DNA of 64,000 bases from Prochlorococcus marinus XMU1404 (GCF_017696175.1 NZ_JAAORE010000003.1:1-64000); one strand, 5' to 3'. Counted from the stretch's first letter, positions 49,292 to 59,070 are shown. Notes: generated from the letters alone by a model not told the origin. Numbers and translations: made by a program.

Positions 49292-49423
49292 ATGCCAAGA
49301 GTTATTAACAAAAAAATTAGACTTTTAAGGTGGTTAAACTCAGGCATGATATTACCATTTATTTTCATGGCTGCATCATCATCTATCATTCTTTATGGTG
49401 TTTTATTTTTTCTAATAAAATAG
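49292..49423 (+). CDS. 43-residue membrane protein
   Basis: MPRVINKKIRLLRWLNSGMI, then a helix (LPFIFMAASSSIILYGVLFF). A basic N-terminus and a single or hairpin helix. Function unknown. Confidence 0.6.
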   Translation: MPRVINKKIRLLRWLNSGMILPFIFMAASSSIILYGVLFFLIK

Positions 49424-49432
49424 TTTTCTAAT

Positions 49433-49567
49433 TTAAGCAGCTAAGTTTTCCTCAGATTTAGACATAATTATTGCAGCTTTTTTTAATAAACTAACAACTT
49501 CTTTTCTTCCAACTGCACTATCTGCTTGATGCATAATTTCAGCATATTTTTTATTTATTTTTTTCAT
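49433..49567 (-). CDS. 44-residue small basic protein (copy 2)
   Basis: MKKINKKYAEIMHQADSAVG followed by RKEVVSLLKKAAIIM, a paralog of 29494-29628 in cassette E8 with equal length. Function unknown. Confidence 0.65.
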   Translation of the reverse strand: MKKINKKYAEIMHQADSAVGRKEVVSLLKKAAIIMSKSEENLAA

Positions 49568-49697
49568 AAAAAGTTTTAATTTAATCCAAAATTACAACAC
49601 TATAAGATGGTGTCAATCGTAAATAAGTATCTTATATTATTTGTTTGATAATTTATTGAACAACTAAAGTTATTATCAAAATAAATAATCCTCATAA

Positions 49698-49913
49698 TCA
49701 GGTAATATTAACAGATTTAAACACAAAAAATAATCCTCCGATTAATATTAATATTGCAGCTCCATAAAAAAGAAAAGGTATTATTGGGTATTTATATAAT
49801 GTGGATCTAACTTTTTGTTGTATAGCTTTTTTATCAAGTGTAGGCAACTTTATATCTTCAGTTTTTTCTCTAGGAGGAATACCTAAATTTTTTCTTCTCT
49901 TTGCTTCTCCCAT
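49698..49913 (-). CDS. DUF2839-like protein
   Basis: 71 residues from ATG at 49913 (MGEAKRRKNLGIPPREK), the family signature, with a C-terminal helix FLFYGAAILILIGGLFFVF. A start nine codons earlier would overlap the next gene and lose the signature start. Function unknown. Confidence 0.8.
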   Translation of the reverse strand: MGEAKRRKNLGIPPREKTEDIKLPTLDKKAIQQKVRSTLYKYPIIPFLFYGAAILILIGGLFFVFKSVNIT

Positions 49914-49921
49914 AATTAATA

Positions 49922-50146
49922 CTAAGGTATTCCCATACATTTTAAATAATTATTATCAGCTAAATCTAAAATTTGAGCCCATTCTTCACGAGATGTTTCC
50001 ATAGGATATTTAAAATCCTTTTCAAATTTAAGTGTACATCTTTTCTCTATATTTTCAGGAGAATTATAATTTCTTAAAAAAGTAATACTCAAATACGATA
50101 ATGATAAAGAAAATATTATTACCTTAGCAATTCTAAAACTATTCAT
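49922..50146 (-). CDS. Exported or membrane-anchored hypothetical protein
   Basis: 74 residues with an N-terminal hydrophobic helix (IAKVIIFSLSLSYLSITFL), then two cysteines (EKRCTLKF, YLKCMGIP). Eight bases before the DUF2839 gene on the same strand, likely co-transcribed. Confidence 0.6.
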   Translation of the reverse strand: MNSFRIAKVIIFSLSLSYLSITFLRNYNSPENIEKRCTLKFEKDFKYPMETSREEWAQILDLADNNYLKCMGIP

Positions 50147-50228
50147 ACCTTATATGATATTTCCACATAACTAATTAAGTTACTTTTTGGTTTTATAATT
50201 AATTTAATCTATAAAAAACAATTATCAA

Positions 50229-50426
50229 ATGATAAATTCTGTGAATCTTAAACACTTGCCTATTCAGGATTTAGTTTTTTCAGGCTTAATAATCATAATT
50301 ATGTCGACAATTATTGCCAATATTTATGACCCATTATTAGCAATACTTTATGCATTTGGGAATATACTTACTCTTACTTTTTTGAGTTGGTTATACCAAG
50401 AAACATGGAGTAATCCAAGTAAATAA
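50229..50426 (+). CDS. Two-helix membrane protein
   Basis: 65 residues. LVFSGLIIIIMSTIIANIYD and LLAILYAFGNILTLTFLSWL are the helices. Function unknown. Confidence 0.55.
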   Translation: MINSVNLKHLPIQDLVFSGLIIIIMSTIIANIYDPLLAILYAFGNILTLTFLSWLYQETWSNPSK

Positions 50427-50459
50427 AATTAATTAAAAAAAAGATTGATATATAAAATA

Positions 50460-50567
50460 CTACTTTTGTATTTTTAATTTTGAAGAATATTTTAAATTCA
50501 CAATGTATGTTGCAACAAGAGATAGTATTAAAAAAAATAATAAGCTCTCTAGAGTGGATTGAGGCAT
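50460..50567 (-). CDS. 35-residue membrane peptide
   Basis: MPQSTLESLLFFLILSLVAT then YIVNLKYSSKLKIQK. One helix, basic end. Function unknown. Confidence 0.5.
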   Translation of the reverse strand: MPQSTLESLLFFLILSLVATYIVNLKYSSKLKIQK

Positions 50568-50654
50568 AACCATAATAAGTACCAAAAATAATACATTTCT
50601 ACAAAAACGAATTCTGAAAAAAAATCAACCCTTTAATTATTTTTTATTTTCAAA

Positions 50655-51959
50655 TTAATAAATCCCAATCCCAAAAAATGAATTAGCAATAAACAATAAA
50701 CTAAATAATGTTAGGAAAATTAATCCTATCCAACTTATTGTTTTTAGGAAAAATCCATATCTATTTTTAATTGGTACTAATTTGCTATTTATAGTATCCA
50801 TTGCCATCCATGCAAATAATGGGGCGGTTAGAAAACTTCCAGTCATTGCAGCAAATACAAAATCTTTTACTCCTATTCCTCCAGACCTTGCGATCAGCAA
50901 AGCTATTAACGAAGCAAAGATATGTACAATCATCCACAGTTGAAATCTATTTCGCTCTTTTTTGGAATCCATGTGTCCAAAATCAGTGCCTTTCAATAAA
51001 CCTTGAATAGCAGAAATACTTCTAGGATATGCATCTAGACAAGTAATTGTAGTACTAAACATTGCGGCAAATGATGCAGGTATTATGATCCATTTAGCCC
51101 AATTTCCAATCGATTTAGTGTAAAGGAGTATTAATTTTTGAGCAAAGGAGACTCCACTTCCGGAAAGCATTCCATCACCAGTACCATACATTGTTATTGC
51201 TCCAAGAGTAAGGAAGAAAATAGCCGTAACAACAGTTATTAAGTAACCGAGATTAAAATCAAATTCTGCTTCACTTATATTTGGTTTATAGTTTGAATCT
51301 TTTGCTCGAGAAAACATCCATAAAGAAGGCCAAACACATAACTCTACTGGGCAAGGCATCCATCCCATTAGAGGGATCAGAAAAGCTAAATTTGTTAACT
51401 TCCATGGGCTGATTTCTGGTTCAAAAAAACTCATATTTAGAGACTCATTTATTGAATCCTTGAACAAAAGCGATAAGACTGCGAATAATGTTAAAAAAGT
51501 TAGTAGAGATACTAAAAATTTTGAAATTCTATCAAGTGCTTTATATTTACCAAGAATTAATATCATTCCAGAAACAATAAGGATTCCTATAGACAAATCC
51601 ATCGCTGGAAAAGCTGAGAAAAAGGGAATATTAGTTAATAGAACGCCAGAAACAAAACTTACAGCGGCTATTGTGAAAGTACCTGTAATTAGACTAACTA
51701 TTAAAAATAAGGGAAGATATAAAGCATTCCTCTCTTTGAAACCTTCTAATAATGATTTACCAGTAGATGCTGTGAATCTAGTCCCAACCAACAAGAATGG
51801 ATATTTTAAAAGATTAGTAAGAAGAATTAGGCCAACTAATGAAAATCCAAACCTCGCACCAGCGGTAGTTGAAGACAATAAATGAGAACCCCCAATTGCC
51901 GCTCCAGCCAGCAAAATTCCTGGACCTAAACTTTTTTGTATTCTTTTTGTTAAATTCAT
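50655..51959 (-). CDS. NRAMP-related divalent metal transporter
   Basis: 434 residues from the ATG at 51959 (a start four codons earlier is possible). Ten to eleven helices. The start GPGILLAGAAIGGSHLLSST is the NRAMP-family segment, though the usual DPGN metal-site motif of helix 1 is replaced (GAAIGGS). Typical substrates are Mn2+ or Fe2+; the altered helix 1 suggests a different specificity, as in the NRAMP-related branch of unknown substrate. Confidence 0.8.
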   Translation of the reverse strand: MNLTKRIQKSLGPGILLAGAAIGGSHLLSSTTAGARFGFSLVGLILLTNLLKYPFLLVGTRFTASTGKSLLEGFKERNALYLPLFLIVSLITGTFTIAAVSFVSGVLLTNIPFFSAFPAMDLSIGILIVSGMILILGKYKALDRISKFLVSLLTFLTLFAVLSLLFKDSINESLNMSFFEPEISPWKLTNLAFLIPLMGWMPCPVELCVWPSLWMFSRAKDSNYKPNISEAEFDFNLGYLITVVTAIFFLTLGAITMYGTGDGMLSGSGVSFAQKLILLYTKSIGNWAKWIIIPASFAAMFSTTITCLDAYPRSISAIQGLLKGTDFGHMDSKKERNRFQLWMIVHIFASLIALLIARSGGIGVKDFVFAAMTGSFLTAPLFAWMAMDTINSKLVPIKNRYGFFLKTISWIGLIFLTLFSLLFIANSFFGIGIY

Positions 51960-51976
51960 GTCTTTAATCAAATGAT

Positions 51977-52093
51977 TTAATTTAATTTTTGAGCCCTTCT
52001 AAACTTATTTTTTAGTACTCTTTTTTTAAAAGCAAAATGAGATAATGAGTGAAAAATAAAAAGTATAACTAGCAATCCTATTCGAATTTTCAT
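51977..52093 (-). CDS. 38-residue membrane peptide
   Basis: MKIRIGLLVILFIFHSLSHF and a strongly basic tail. Ends 17 bases before the NRAMP-like start, so probably the same transcript. Function unknown. Confidence 0.5.
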   Translation of the reverse strand: MKIRIGLLVILFIFHSLSHFAFKKRVLKNKFRRAQKLN

Positions 52094-52328
52094 ACGATAT
52101 CTCCTTCAATTATGCTTTTATCAGATATTTATTTTGTATTCAACCTCTTTTCTCCATAAGATCCTCAGAAACCTATCTAAAACATCTAAATCCTTTTTTT
52201 TAAAACTTTTTATTTTCTTTTTATTTTGTTTTTGCATAAATTATTACTTAAGTATTTAAACTTTAAACTGAGCTAAAAAAAACACAATAAGCAAAACTTC
52301 TTAAAATTAAACTTAGTTTGGATTGTTT

Positions 52329-52718
52329 TTAATTTGATATATATTTTTCTGCCCTTCTTAATGCTTTTATTGCACCTCTATAATCAAGATTTTTTAATTT
52401 TTCATCACTTTTACGTTCCAACATTTTCACTATTTCATTTATCTTTAATTCATTAATTTTCAGCTTATGATCGAATATAAGATCAAATTTAGAAGAATAC
52501 AAACTAGATAATTCTTTTCTATATTTTTGAATCATTTTTTCATCACAAGATCTAGATTTCAATATTGCATTAACTTTAATTTTGTCTTCTAAAGCACCTT
52601 TAAAATTTCCTTGTTTAAATTTATTTTCACTTGATCTAGTTAGCTTAATAAGATTTTCCAATATCAATCGCCCAGAATCTTCCATTTTTTTTTGACCTAG
52701 ATTCAATCCTATCAGCAT
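52329..52718 (-). CDS. Helical basic hypothetical protein
   Basis: 129 residues (or 118 from the ATG at 52685). Helical repeats like FKQGNFKGALEDKIKVNAIL and LKNLDYRGAIKALRRAEKYI resemble isolated TPR-like hairpins. Function unknown. Confidence 0.55.
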   Translation of the reverse strand: MLIGLNLGQKKMEDSGRLILENLIKLTRSSENKFKQGNFKGALEDKIKVNAILKSRSCDEKMIQKYRKELSSLYSSKFDLIFDHKLKINELKINEIVKMLERKSDEKLKNLDYRGAIKALRRAEKYISN

Positions 52719-52762
52719 AAAGAAAAAAAGAATTCATTTTTAATAATCAAATAAATAATTAA

Positions 52763-53062
52763 TTAGCCAATAACAAGTCCTTTTACAAGAAGTAAATCGA
52801 AAACCTCCACACTTTTCGTTTTCCCAAATTGTGGGGGCTTATGTAAATCTAATATTTCAGCAAGGCACATTATCCAATAAGTATCTTTTTTTAAATTAAG
52901 ACCTTCGCAAATATGAGAGGGAGCCGATTTAAAACATCCAAATTCTGTTGATATTTTAATGTTCATGATTTGAGTTTCAAGTTCCAGACTTAATAGTTCT
53001 ATTTCTTGCTCAGAAAGGGATGACCCAAAAGAATATGATTCAATTAAAAGTTGGTAATTCAT
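52763..53062 (-). CDS. Hypothetical protein
   Basis: 99 residues. Helical start (LSEQEIELLSLELETQIMNI) and a part with APSHICEGLNLKKDTYWIM. No family recognised. It is 15 bases after the DUF3764-like gene. Confidence 0.55.
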   Translation of the reverse strand: MNYQLLIESYSFGSSLSEQEIELLSLELETQIMNIKISTEFGCFKSAPSHICEGLNLKKDTYWIMCLAEILDLHKPPQFGKTKSVEVFDLLLVKGLVIG

Positions 53063-53077
53063 AAAAGATTTATTTTT

Positions 53078-53359
53078 TCAAGAAATCCAGCGAGTGATTT
53101 TTGTCCCCGCATAAATATGTCCTGATGCTTCAACTATAGGTTTTATTTCAGGATTCATAAAAATATCGTATAAAACATTTTCTGGTCCTTGAAAAATTAC
53201 TGTCGCCCTTTGAGGATCATCTAATGATTTACCAATATAAAATGTTTTAACTCCCATTTCTTTAAACATCGTCTGCTGTTCTTTTGCATTCATATATGAT
53301 TCATACTCCTCATAGGTATTACTTAGTTGAAAATCTAAAATAGTCGTTTCAATAGTCAT
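53078..53359 (-). CDS. DUF3764-like protein
   Basis: 93 residues. TTILDFQLSNTYEEYESYMN and KTFYIGKSLDDPQRATVIFQ fit this small ferredoxin-like alpha/beta family of picocyanobacteria. Function unknown. Confidence 0.7.
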   Translation of the reverse strand: MTIETTILDFQLSNTYEEYESYMNAKEQQTMFKEMGVKTFYIGKSLDDPQRATVIFQGPENVLYDIFMNPEIKPIVEASGHIYAGTKITRWIS

Positions 53360-53493
53360 AAGAATAATAAAATTTTTTTAATTCTAAATCTTTATCAAAA
53401 AAATTAATCAAAAAAAATTAGTTTTTATTAAGCAAAGTGTTAACTAATTTTCATTTATGAGTTATAAATCAACTATAAAAAACGATTTTAATT

Positions 53494-54837
53494 TTGGACT
53501 CAAAAATTTCTCAGAGAGAACAATGGACTAGTAAGCTAGGATTCATTCTCGCAGCTGCTGGTAGTGCAGTAGGTCTAGGCAACCTTTGGGGTTTTGCCTA
53601 CAGAGCATCTCAAGGTGGTGGTGCGGCGTTTGTACTTTTATATATATTGATCGTTTTAATTGTATGTCTTCCAGTATTTGTTGCTGAAATGGCTCTAGGG
53701 AGAAATGCAATGGCAAGCACATTGCTTGCTCCTGTTAAGCTGGCTGGGAAGAATTGGTATCCATTAGGAATTCTTTTCTTCATAGCTCCCCTAGGAATAG
53801 CATCATATTATTCAGTCATAATGGGATGGACTGCAGATACCTTGTTCCATTCTTTATTTTTTGGATTACCGAAGAATTTAACTGAAGCAGAAACCTTCTT
53901 TGGCTCGATTAGTAGTGGCAGCAGTGTTTTGTTGGGCCACCTATTAAGTCTTGTACTTACAGCAATAATAGTTTCATCAGGTATAAAAAAAGGGATAGAA
54001 AAGGTTACTAGATATTTCATGCCAATCCTTTTCATAATTATTGTGATTCTTGCTATTTGGGCTACTTCACTTTCAGGAGCATGGGAAGGATATAAAACAT
54101 TTCTACTTAAGTTTGATTTTAATGAATTGAGAAATCCTCAAACAATAAGAAACGCATTTACACAAGCATTCTTTTCATTAAGCTTAGGGATTGGAATTAT
54201 GGTTACCTACGCATCCTATTTAAATAAAAAAAGTAATCTTCCAAAACTAAGTGTTGGAGTTGCATCATTAGATACTTTGGTTGGACTTATGGCTGGATTT
54301 ATAACTTTCCCAATAGTTTTAACATTCGGTTTAACTGACGCTATTTCTGAATCCACTGTTGGTGCTTTATTCATCTCAATTCCAACAGGTCTAGGTTCAT
54401 ATGGTGCAGCAGGAAGAATTGTAGCTGTTGCATTTTTTGCACTAGCTTATATCGCAGCCATAACTTCATCTGTTTCATTATTAGAGGTTCCAGTTTCTTC
54501 TTTAATGGATAAATTCGGCTTTAAAAGAGAAAAATCGGTTTGGTTGATAACTCTTTTCCTATTCTTAGCAGGAATCCCTTCTGCATTAAATTTAAATATT
54601 CTTGGAACAGTTGATTCGATTTTTGGAGGAGTATTATTAATCTTTGGTGGATTCTTGGTTACTTTCTTTATGGGATGGGTAGTCCCTGGAAAATTTAATG
54701 AAGAACTTAGTGATTCGAAAGTTGGAATCAAAACGACACGTTATTTGAAATTCATGACAAAATGGGTTGCGCCTCCAATTATTGGTTTTGGACTATTTAT
54801 TAGTGTGTTTGATTTACTCAAAGGCTGGGTAAGTTAG
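53494..54837 (+). CDS. Na+-dependent neurotransmitter:sodium symporter family transporter
   Basis: 447 residues, starting at TTG since no ATG precedes the first helix. The NSS signature is clear: REQWTSKLGFILAAAGSAVG LGNLWGF with the unwound helix 1 for Na+ and substrate, then YRASQGGGAAFVLLYI. About 12 helices. It should import an amino acid or similar solute with sodium. A terminator hairpin follows at 54892-54918. Confidence 0.92.
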   Translation: MDSKISQREQWTSKLGFILAAAGSAVGLGNLWGFAYRASQGGGAAFVLLYILIVLIVCLPVFVAEMALGRNAMASTLLAPVKLAGKNWYPLGILFFIAPLGIASYYSVIMGWTADTLFHSLFFGLPKNLTEAETFFGSISSGSSVLLGHLLSLVLTAIIVSSGIKKGIEKVTRYFMPILFIIIVILAIWATSLSGAWEGYKTFLLKFDFNELRNPQTIRNAFTQAFFSLSLGIGIMVTYASYLNKKSNLPKLSVGVASLDTLVGLMAGFITFPIVLTFGLTDAISESTVGALFISIPTGLGSYGAAGRIVAVAFFALAYIAAITSSVSLLEVPVSSLMDKFGFKREKSVWLITLFLFLAGIPSALNLNILGTVDSIFGGVLLIFGGFLVTFFMGWVVPGKFNEELSDSKVGIKTTRYLKFMTKWVAPPIIGFGLFISVFDLLKGWVS

Positions 54838-55207
54838 AAAATTTTCAGAAGTAATATAGTGCGGTAATAAGGTGGGAGGTGGTATAAGTCTTTCAACAAA
54901 TTTAATTGTTGAACTTTTTCAAATTATTTTAAAGCAAACTTAAAAAAGCACTTGTCAATATATTAGTATTTGCAATGGTTCTTGTTTAAAAATTGATATT
55001 TTGGAGAGGTTTTTAATTTTTCAAAAGTCTAAAAATTTGCAAAGAAAATGTTTTAATGCGGACCTTTTTTTAATTAAGTATTAAATTTTAAATAATATTT
55101 AATCTAAAACATATCGACAAAAACCATCCCTAATAGAATCTATATAAGATAAATCTAGGGTGTTTAATTTAAAGAAATTAGAACGCCTACAAGAATAGAT
55201 AACAAAT
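54838..55207. other. Intergenic region with terminator
   Basis: Holds a terminator (TTCAACAA-ATTTAA-TTGTTGAA, then CTTTTT; 54892-54918). Otherwise AT-rich, no frame. Confidence 0.7.
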
Positions 55208-56914
55208 TTGATGTCAACCAAATCTGATTCATTAAAAGGAAAGCTTACAGAAAATTTTTCTGAATTTTCTCAACTATCTGACTATTCTTTTATGAATTCT
55301 CTTAAAGCAGATCCTCAATCAACAAAAGATGGAAATGATCATAAGCCCCGTTCAGTATATTCAGGTCATTACGTACCAGTTCTACCAACTGCTATTCCAG
55401 AACCAATATATATCTCCCATAGCAAGAAACTTTTTAAAGAACTAGGACTAAGCTCAGATCTTACAAAAGACCATAATTTTTGTAGTTTTTTCTCAGGTGA
55501 TATTTCTGTTGCTGATTATCCAATGAGTCCTGTTGGCTGGGCAACAGGTTATGCGTTATCAATTTACGGAACTGAATATACCCAACAATGTCCCTTTGGC
55601 ACTGGCAATGGTTATGGCGATGGCAGAGCAATTTCTGTTTTTGAAGGTTTATTCAAAAAGGAAAGAATGGAGATGCAATTAAAAGGTGGAGGTCCGACTC
55701 CCTACTGTCGGGGAGGAGATGGTAGGGCTGTCTTACGTTCTAGCGTTAGAGAATTTCTTGCACAGGAATTAATGAATGCATTGGGAATCCCAACCTCAAG
55801 ATCTTTAACACTTTATGTCTCACGGTCAGAAATAGTTAGAAGACCTTGGTATTCCAAAGGGTCTAAGTATTTTGAACCTGACATCATGATTGATAATCAA
55901 GCGGCAATTACTACTAGGGTCGCGCCATCTTTTTTACGTGTTGGCCAGATTGAACTTTTTGCTAGACGAGTTCGCAATAATGCTCATGATGAGGCCCTTA
56001 ATGAACTAATCATGATAGTTCAACATCTTATTGATAGAAACTATAAAGATGAAATTGAATATGAGAATTCACTTGAAAGTAAGGTAATAAAACTAGCTTC
56101 TTTATATAGATCGAGACTTATATCTTTAATAACCAACTGGATGCGAGTTGGTTATTGTCAGGGCAACTTCAATAGTGATAATTGTGCTGCTGGTGGCTAC
56201 ACCTTGGACTATGGACCCTTTGGATTCTGTGAATTATTTGATCCAAGGTTTCAACCGTGGACAGGTGGAGGTGAACATTTCTCATTTTTTAACCAACCTT
56301 CTGCAGCGGCAATCAACTTTAAAACATTCTGTTCTTCTCTTAGTCCGTTGCTTTCAGAAAGCAAACAAGATCAAGAAAAGTTAGATCAAATAGAAAAGGA
56401 TTTTTCAGAATTGATGAACTTAGAGTTGAAGAAAATGTGGGCAAAAAAGCTTGGTTTAGAACATTACAACGAAACTCTTATTAATGAATTTTTTAATCTT
56501 ATGTTAATTTCAAAAGCAGACTATACAATTTTGTTCCGTAAACTCTCTGAAATACCTGATAAATTAGATTCTTTAAAAGAAAGTTTCTATTTACCAATTA
56601 ATGATGAGCTCAATAATAGGTGGGAAGTATGGCTTGAAAACTGGCAATCAGTCTTGAAGAAAGAGGGAGATATTAAAGCAAAATCGGCATCAATGAAATC
56701 CCTTAATCCAGTCTATACTTGGCGCGAATGGCTGGTAGTTCCCGCATATGAAGAGGCTGAGAAAGGGAATTATGACAAAATAAAAGAGCTCCAGGATGTT
56801 TTTAGCAATCCATATATAGAACAATCCTCAGAAACAGATCAAAAATATAATCGTCTAAGGCCAAGCCAATATTTTAACTACGGAGGCGTATCTCACTACA
56901 GCTGTTCTTCATAA
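55208..56914 (+). CDS. selO: SelO/YdiU protein adenylyltransferase (AMPylase)
   Basis: 568 residues. YSGHYVPVLPTAIPEPIYIS lies near the start, and FGTGNGYGDGRAISVFEG, MQLKGGGPTPYCRGGDGRAV and NFNSDNCAAGGYTLDYGPFG are the SelO kinase-fold motifs (the last with the metal-binding DNCAAGG and DYGPFGF). The family transfers AMP to Ser, Thr or Tyr of proteins, in redox balance. No terminal selenocysteine; it ends HYSCSS. A little longer than the bacterial average. Confidence 0.92.
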   Translation: MMSTKSDSLKGKLTENFSEFSQLSDYSFMNSLKADPQSTKDGNDHKPRSVYSGHYVPVLPTAIPEPIYISHSKKLFKELGLSSDLTKDHNFCSFFSGDISVADYPMSPVGWATGYALSIYGTEYTQQCPFGTGNGYGDGRAISVFEGLFKKERMEMQLKGGGPTPYCRGGDGRAVLRSSVREFLAQELMNALGIPTSRSLTLYVSRSEIVRRPWYSKGSKYFEPDIMIDNQAAITTRVAPSFLRVGQIELFARRVRNNAHDEALNELIMIVQHLIDRNYKDEIEYENSLESKVIKLASLYRSRLISLITNWMRVGYCQGNFNSDNCAAGGYTLDYGPFGFCELFDPRFQPWTGGGEHFSFFNQPSAAAINFKTFCSSLSPLLSESKQDQEKLDQIEKDFSELMNLELKKMWAKKLGLEHYNETLINEFFNLMLISKADYTILFRKLSEIPDKLDSLKESFYLPINDELNNRWEVWLENWQSVLKKEGDIKAKSASMKSLNPVYTWREWLVVPAYEEAEKGNYDKIKELQDVFSNPYIEQSSETDQKYNRLRPSQYFNYGGVSHYSCSS

Positions 56915-56959
56915 ATGTTGAATCCTCAAAATGTAGATTGAATAACTTAGAGAATAATA

Positions 56960-57382
56960 TTATTTATTTATGGCGGTAGGCATTCCAACTACTGATACAA
57001 CTCCCACATAGAGTACAGCTGGCTTCTTACCTACATTTTTAACATAGTGGGCGCCGCCATTATTACTCTCTATAAATGCATCACCTGCTTTAAAGAAATT
57101 AATTTCTTCACCCCTCACATGCTTTAATCTTCCTCTTGTGACATGAATCAACATTGGGGAAGGATGCGTATGAATTGGAGTTTTCAAGCCAACTGGAATC
57201 TTTACTTTTAAAAGTCTTAATTCTGGCTTACCCTCGAGATAATTAAAGTTTTTGCCACTTAGTCCTTTTGAACTTTGAATAATAGGTATAACTTCAATCT
57301 TTTCTTCTGCGCGAGAAGGTTGGGGCAGACCTAAAGATCCAATGAAAAGTAAACAGATTGGGATAATATTTTTTAATTTCAT
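56960..57382 (-). CDS. Exported cupin protein
   Basis: 140 residues. Signal peptide (LKNIIPICLLFIGSLGLPQP, cleavage near SRAEE). A single cupin barrel with PIHTHPSPMLIHVTRGRLKH (first motif, histidines for a metal) and FKAGDAFIESNNGGAHYVKN (second motif). Function unknown; likely periplasmic metal-binding. Confidence 0.85.
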   Translation of the reverse strand: MKLKNIIPICLLFIGSLGLPQPSRAEEKIEVIPIIQSSKGLSGKNFNYLEGKPELRLLKVKIPVGLKTPIHTHPSPMLIHVTRGRLKHVRGEEINFFKAGDAFIESNNGGAHYVKNVGKKPAVLYVGVVSVVGMPTAINK

Positions 57383-57431
57383 TTGATGTTTTTTTCACTT
57401 ATATTAATTAGTTTAAAAATATTTAACTAAT

Positions 57432-57593
57432 TTATTTTTTATATAACTTTTCTAATTTATTAATTTCTTCTCTTAAATCCTTACCTCTCTTATTCAATTT
57501 ATTATTTTTATTTATTATTGGGATAATCCACCAAGCTTGAAGACCTAAAAAAATAAATAATAGAATCAATAATTCAAAGGTACCAGGCTGCAT
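57432..57593 (-). CDS. 53-residue membrane-anchored protein
   Basis: MQPGTFELLILLFIFLGLQA, rest of helix WWIIPIINK, then a coiled-coil-like tail (LREEINKLEKLYKK). Function unknown. Confidence 0.6.
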   Translation of the reverse strand: MQPGTFELLILLFIFLGLQAWWIIPIINKNNKLNKRGKDLREEINKLEKLYKK

Positions 57594-57666
57594 ATGATAA
57601 AAAAACCTTCTTTGTAAATAACATTATTCTAAAAGTTATTAAACATGCATGAGATATTCAATATTT

Positions 57667-57849
57667 CTAGGCAGCCTCTAATTCAATATTAAGTTCAATA
57701 CCCTTTGAAATGATTGCTTCTTTAAATTCAATAAGTTTGGAAATTATTCTTTTTTTCTCATAATCAGTTTTATAAATATCCTCTACAACTTCCTGCATCG
57801 CAAGTGTTACTTTTTGTAGTTTGATTTCTAAATCTTCCCTGTAATTCAT
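57667..57849 (-). CDS. Small coiled-coil protein
   Basis: 60 residues from the ATG at 57849 (MNYREDLEIKLQKVTLAMQE); an extension to 57972 adds a hydrophobic segment that may be untranslated. Helical and charged. Function unknown. Confidence 0.5.
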   Translation of the reverse strand: MNYREDLEIKLQKVTLAMQEVVEDIYKTDYEKKRIISKLIEFKEAIISKGIELNIELEAA

Positions 57850-57998
57850 AAGCTTAAAGAAATTATCTTTTCTATTAAAAAACAAAATAATTATTAGTAA
57901 ATAAGTACTTAACCTTAAAGGGATTGACAGCAAAACAAAAAGAATATAATTTATAGTACAAATGTATTGCAAATCAACCAGCCTTTAAAAAGAAAAGC

Positions 57999-58268
57999 AT
58001 GGAGCCTAAGTACTCATTTGGGTGTAGCACTAGCAAACCAAACGGATGCCTATTAAATCCCGAAGGCAGCAGAATGATCTTTTTCGAAGAATGCAAAAAT
58101 CCCCCAAAACCTAATCTAAAAATTCATACTCATCTATTTTATACAAATCACCTTGGAGAACCTGGAGGGTACAAATCATCAGAAAAACTAAACATATATT
58201 CAGCCTGGGAAAAGTGGCACGAACTTCACCAAAAAGGCTGGACAGAGGTCTATTACCATTACGGATAA
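57999..58268 (+). CDS. DUF1651-like protein
   Basis: 89 residues. The C-terminal LNIYSAWEKWHELHQKGWTE followed by VYYHYG matches DUF1651, and the mid part has HTHLFYTNHLGEPGGYKS. It lies just before the hli cluster. Function unknown. Confidence 0.7.
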   Translation: MEPKYSFGCSTSKPNGCLLNPEGSRMIFFEECKNPPKPNLKIHTHLFYTNHLGEPGGYKSSEKLNIYSAWEKWHELHQKGWTEVYYHYG

Positions 58269-58432
58269 GAATTCCTTATTAAGAAAATACTCAAAAAATC
58301 AACTATTTAACTTTATATGCAACGATATTGCTACATATATGTAGCACATATCTTGAGAATAACTTTTTTATGACCTATTACTTTACATTTGTTAATAGTA
58401 GTGTTACATTAGTTAACAATTACTTAACTCTA

Positions 58433-58639
58433 ATGGCTAATTCAAACGTTACTACTGAATCCGGTGGCAGACAGAATATGTTTCCTACTGAGACACGTCC
58501 TTACATAGACGAGTCTGTTTCTTACGACAGCTACCCACAAAATGCAGAAAAAGTTAATGGTCGTTGGGCAATGATTGGGCTTGTTGCATTAGTAGGTGCT
58601 TACGTTTCAACCGGACAAATTATTCCTGGCATTTTTTAA
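58433..58639 (+). CDS. hli: High-light-inducible protein, cluster gene 1
   Basis: 68 residues from the ATG at 58433, chosen because the sequence before it is hydrophobic and not HLIP-like. HLIP helix NAEKVNGRWAMIGLVALVGA, then the end YVSTGQIIPGIF. Its stop overlaps the next start (TAATG). Binds chlorophyll/carotenoid in thylakoids under light stress. Confidence 0.9.
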   Translation: MANSNVTTESGGRQNMFPTETRPYIDESVSYDSYPQNAEKVNGRWAMIGLVALVGAYVSTGQIIPGIF

Positions 58640-58905
58640 TGAGTCCACTTTCAAGCTTTTTGGCCATAATTGTATTCTTTACAGCCATCCTCGTTGCTTA
58701 TCTAACCAAGCAATTTCAAAACGAAAATTTAAACTATTCATCTCCTAATCAAATGAAAAAAACAAACACAAAAACAAAAGTCAAAGCTATCGAGAAAGAA
58801 AAAGTTGTTGCTGAAACACTTAACGGCAGATTCGCAATGCTTGGATTAATTGCTGCTGTTGGAGCATATCTAACAACAGGTCAAATAATTCCTGGTTTCG
58901 TTTAA
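58639..58905 (+). CDS. hli: High-light-inducible protein, cluster gene 2
   Basis: 88 residues. An extra N-terminal helix (SFLAIIVFFTAILVAYLTK), a lysine-rich linker, then the HLIP helix VAETLNGRFAMLGLIAAVGA and YLTTGQIIPGFV. So it has two membrane helices, in contrast to its neighbours. Confidence 0.9.
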   Translation: MSPLSSFLAIIVFFTAILVAYLTKQFQNENLNYSSPNQMKKTNTKTKVKAIEKEKVVAETLNGRFAMLGLIAAVGAYLTTGQIIPGFV

Positions 58906-58940
58906 AACTTACTATTTAATAAATCTTCAACTCAGATAAA

Positions 58941-59069
58941 ATGGAAAATTCAAAACCAACTTATTGGCAAAACGCCGAGAGAACTAATGGAAGAATGGCA
59001 ATGATGGGCTTATTTGCATTAGTTGTAAATTATGGCTTATTCGGCTGGATTATCCCAGGAATCTTTTAA
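58941..59069 (+). CDS. hli: High-light-inducible protein, cluster gene 3
   Basis: 42 residues, the short HLIP form: YWQNAERTNGRMAMMGLFAL, VVNYGLFGWIIPGIF. The ERTNGR motif is the same as in the hli gene at 40897-41151. Confidence 0.92.
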   Translation: MENSKPTYWQNAERTNGRMAMMGLFALVVNYGLFGWIIPGIF

Positions 59070-59070
59070 A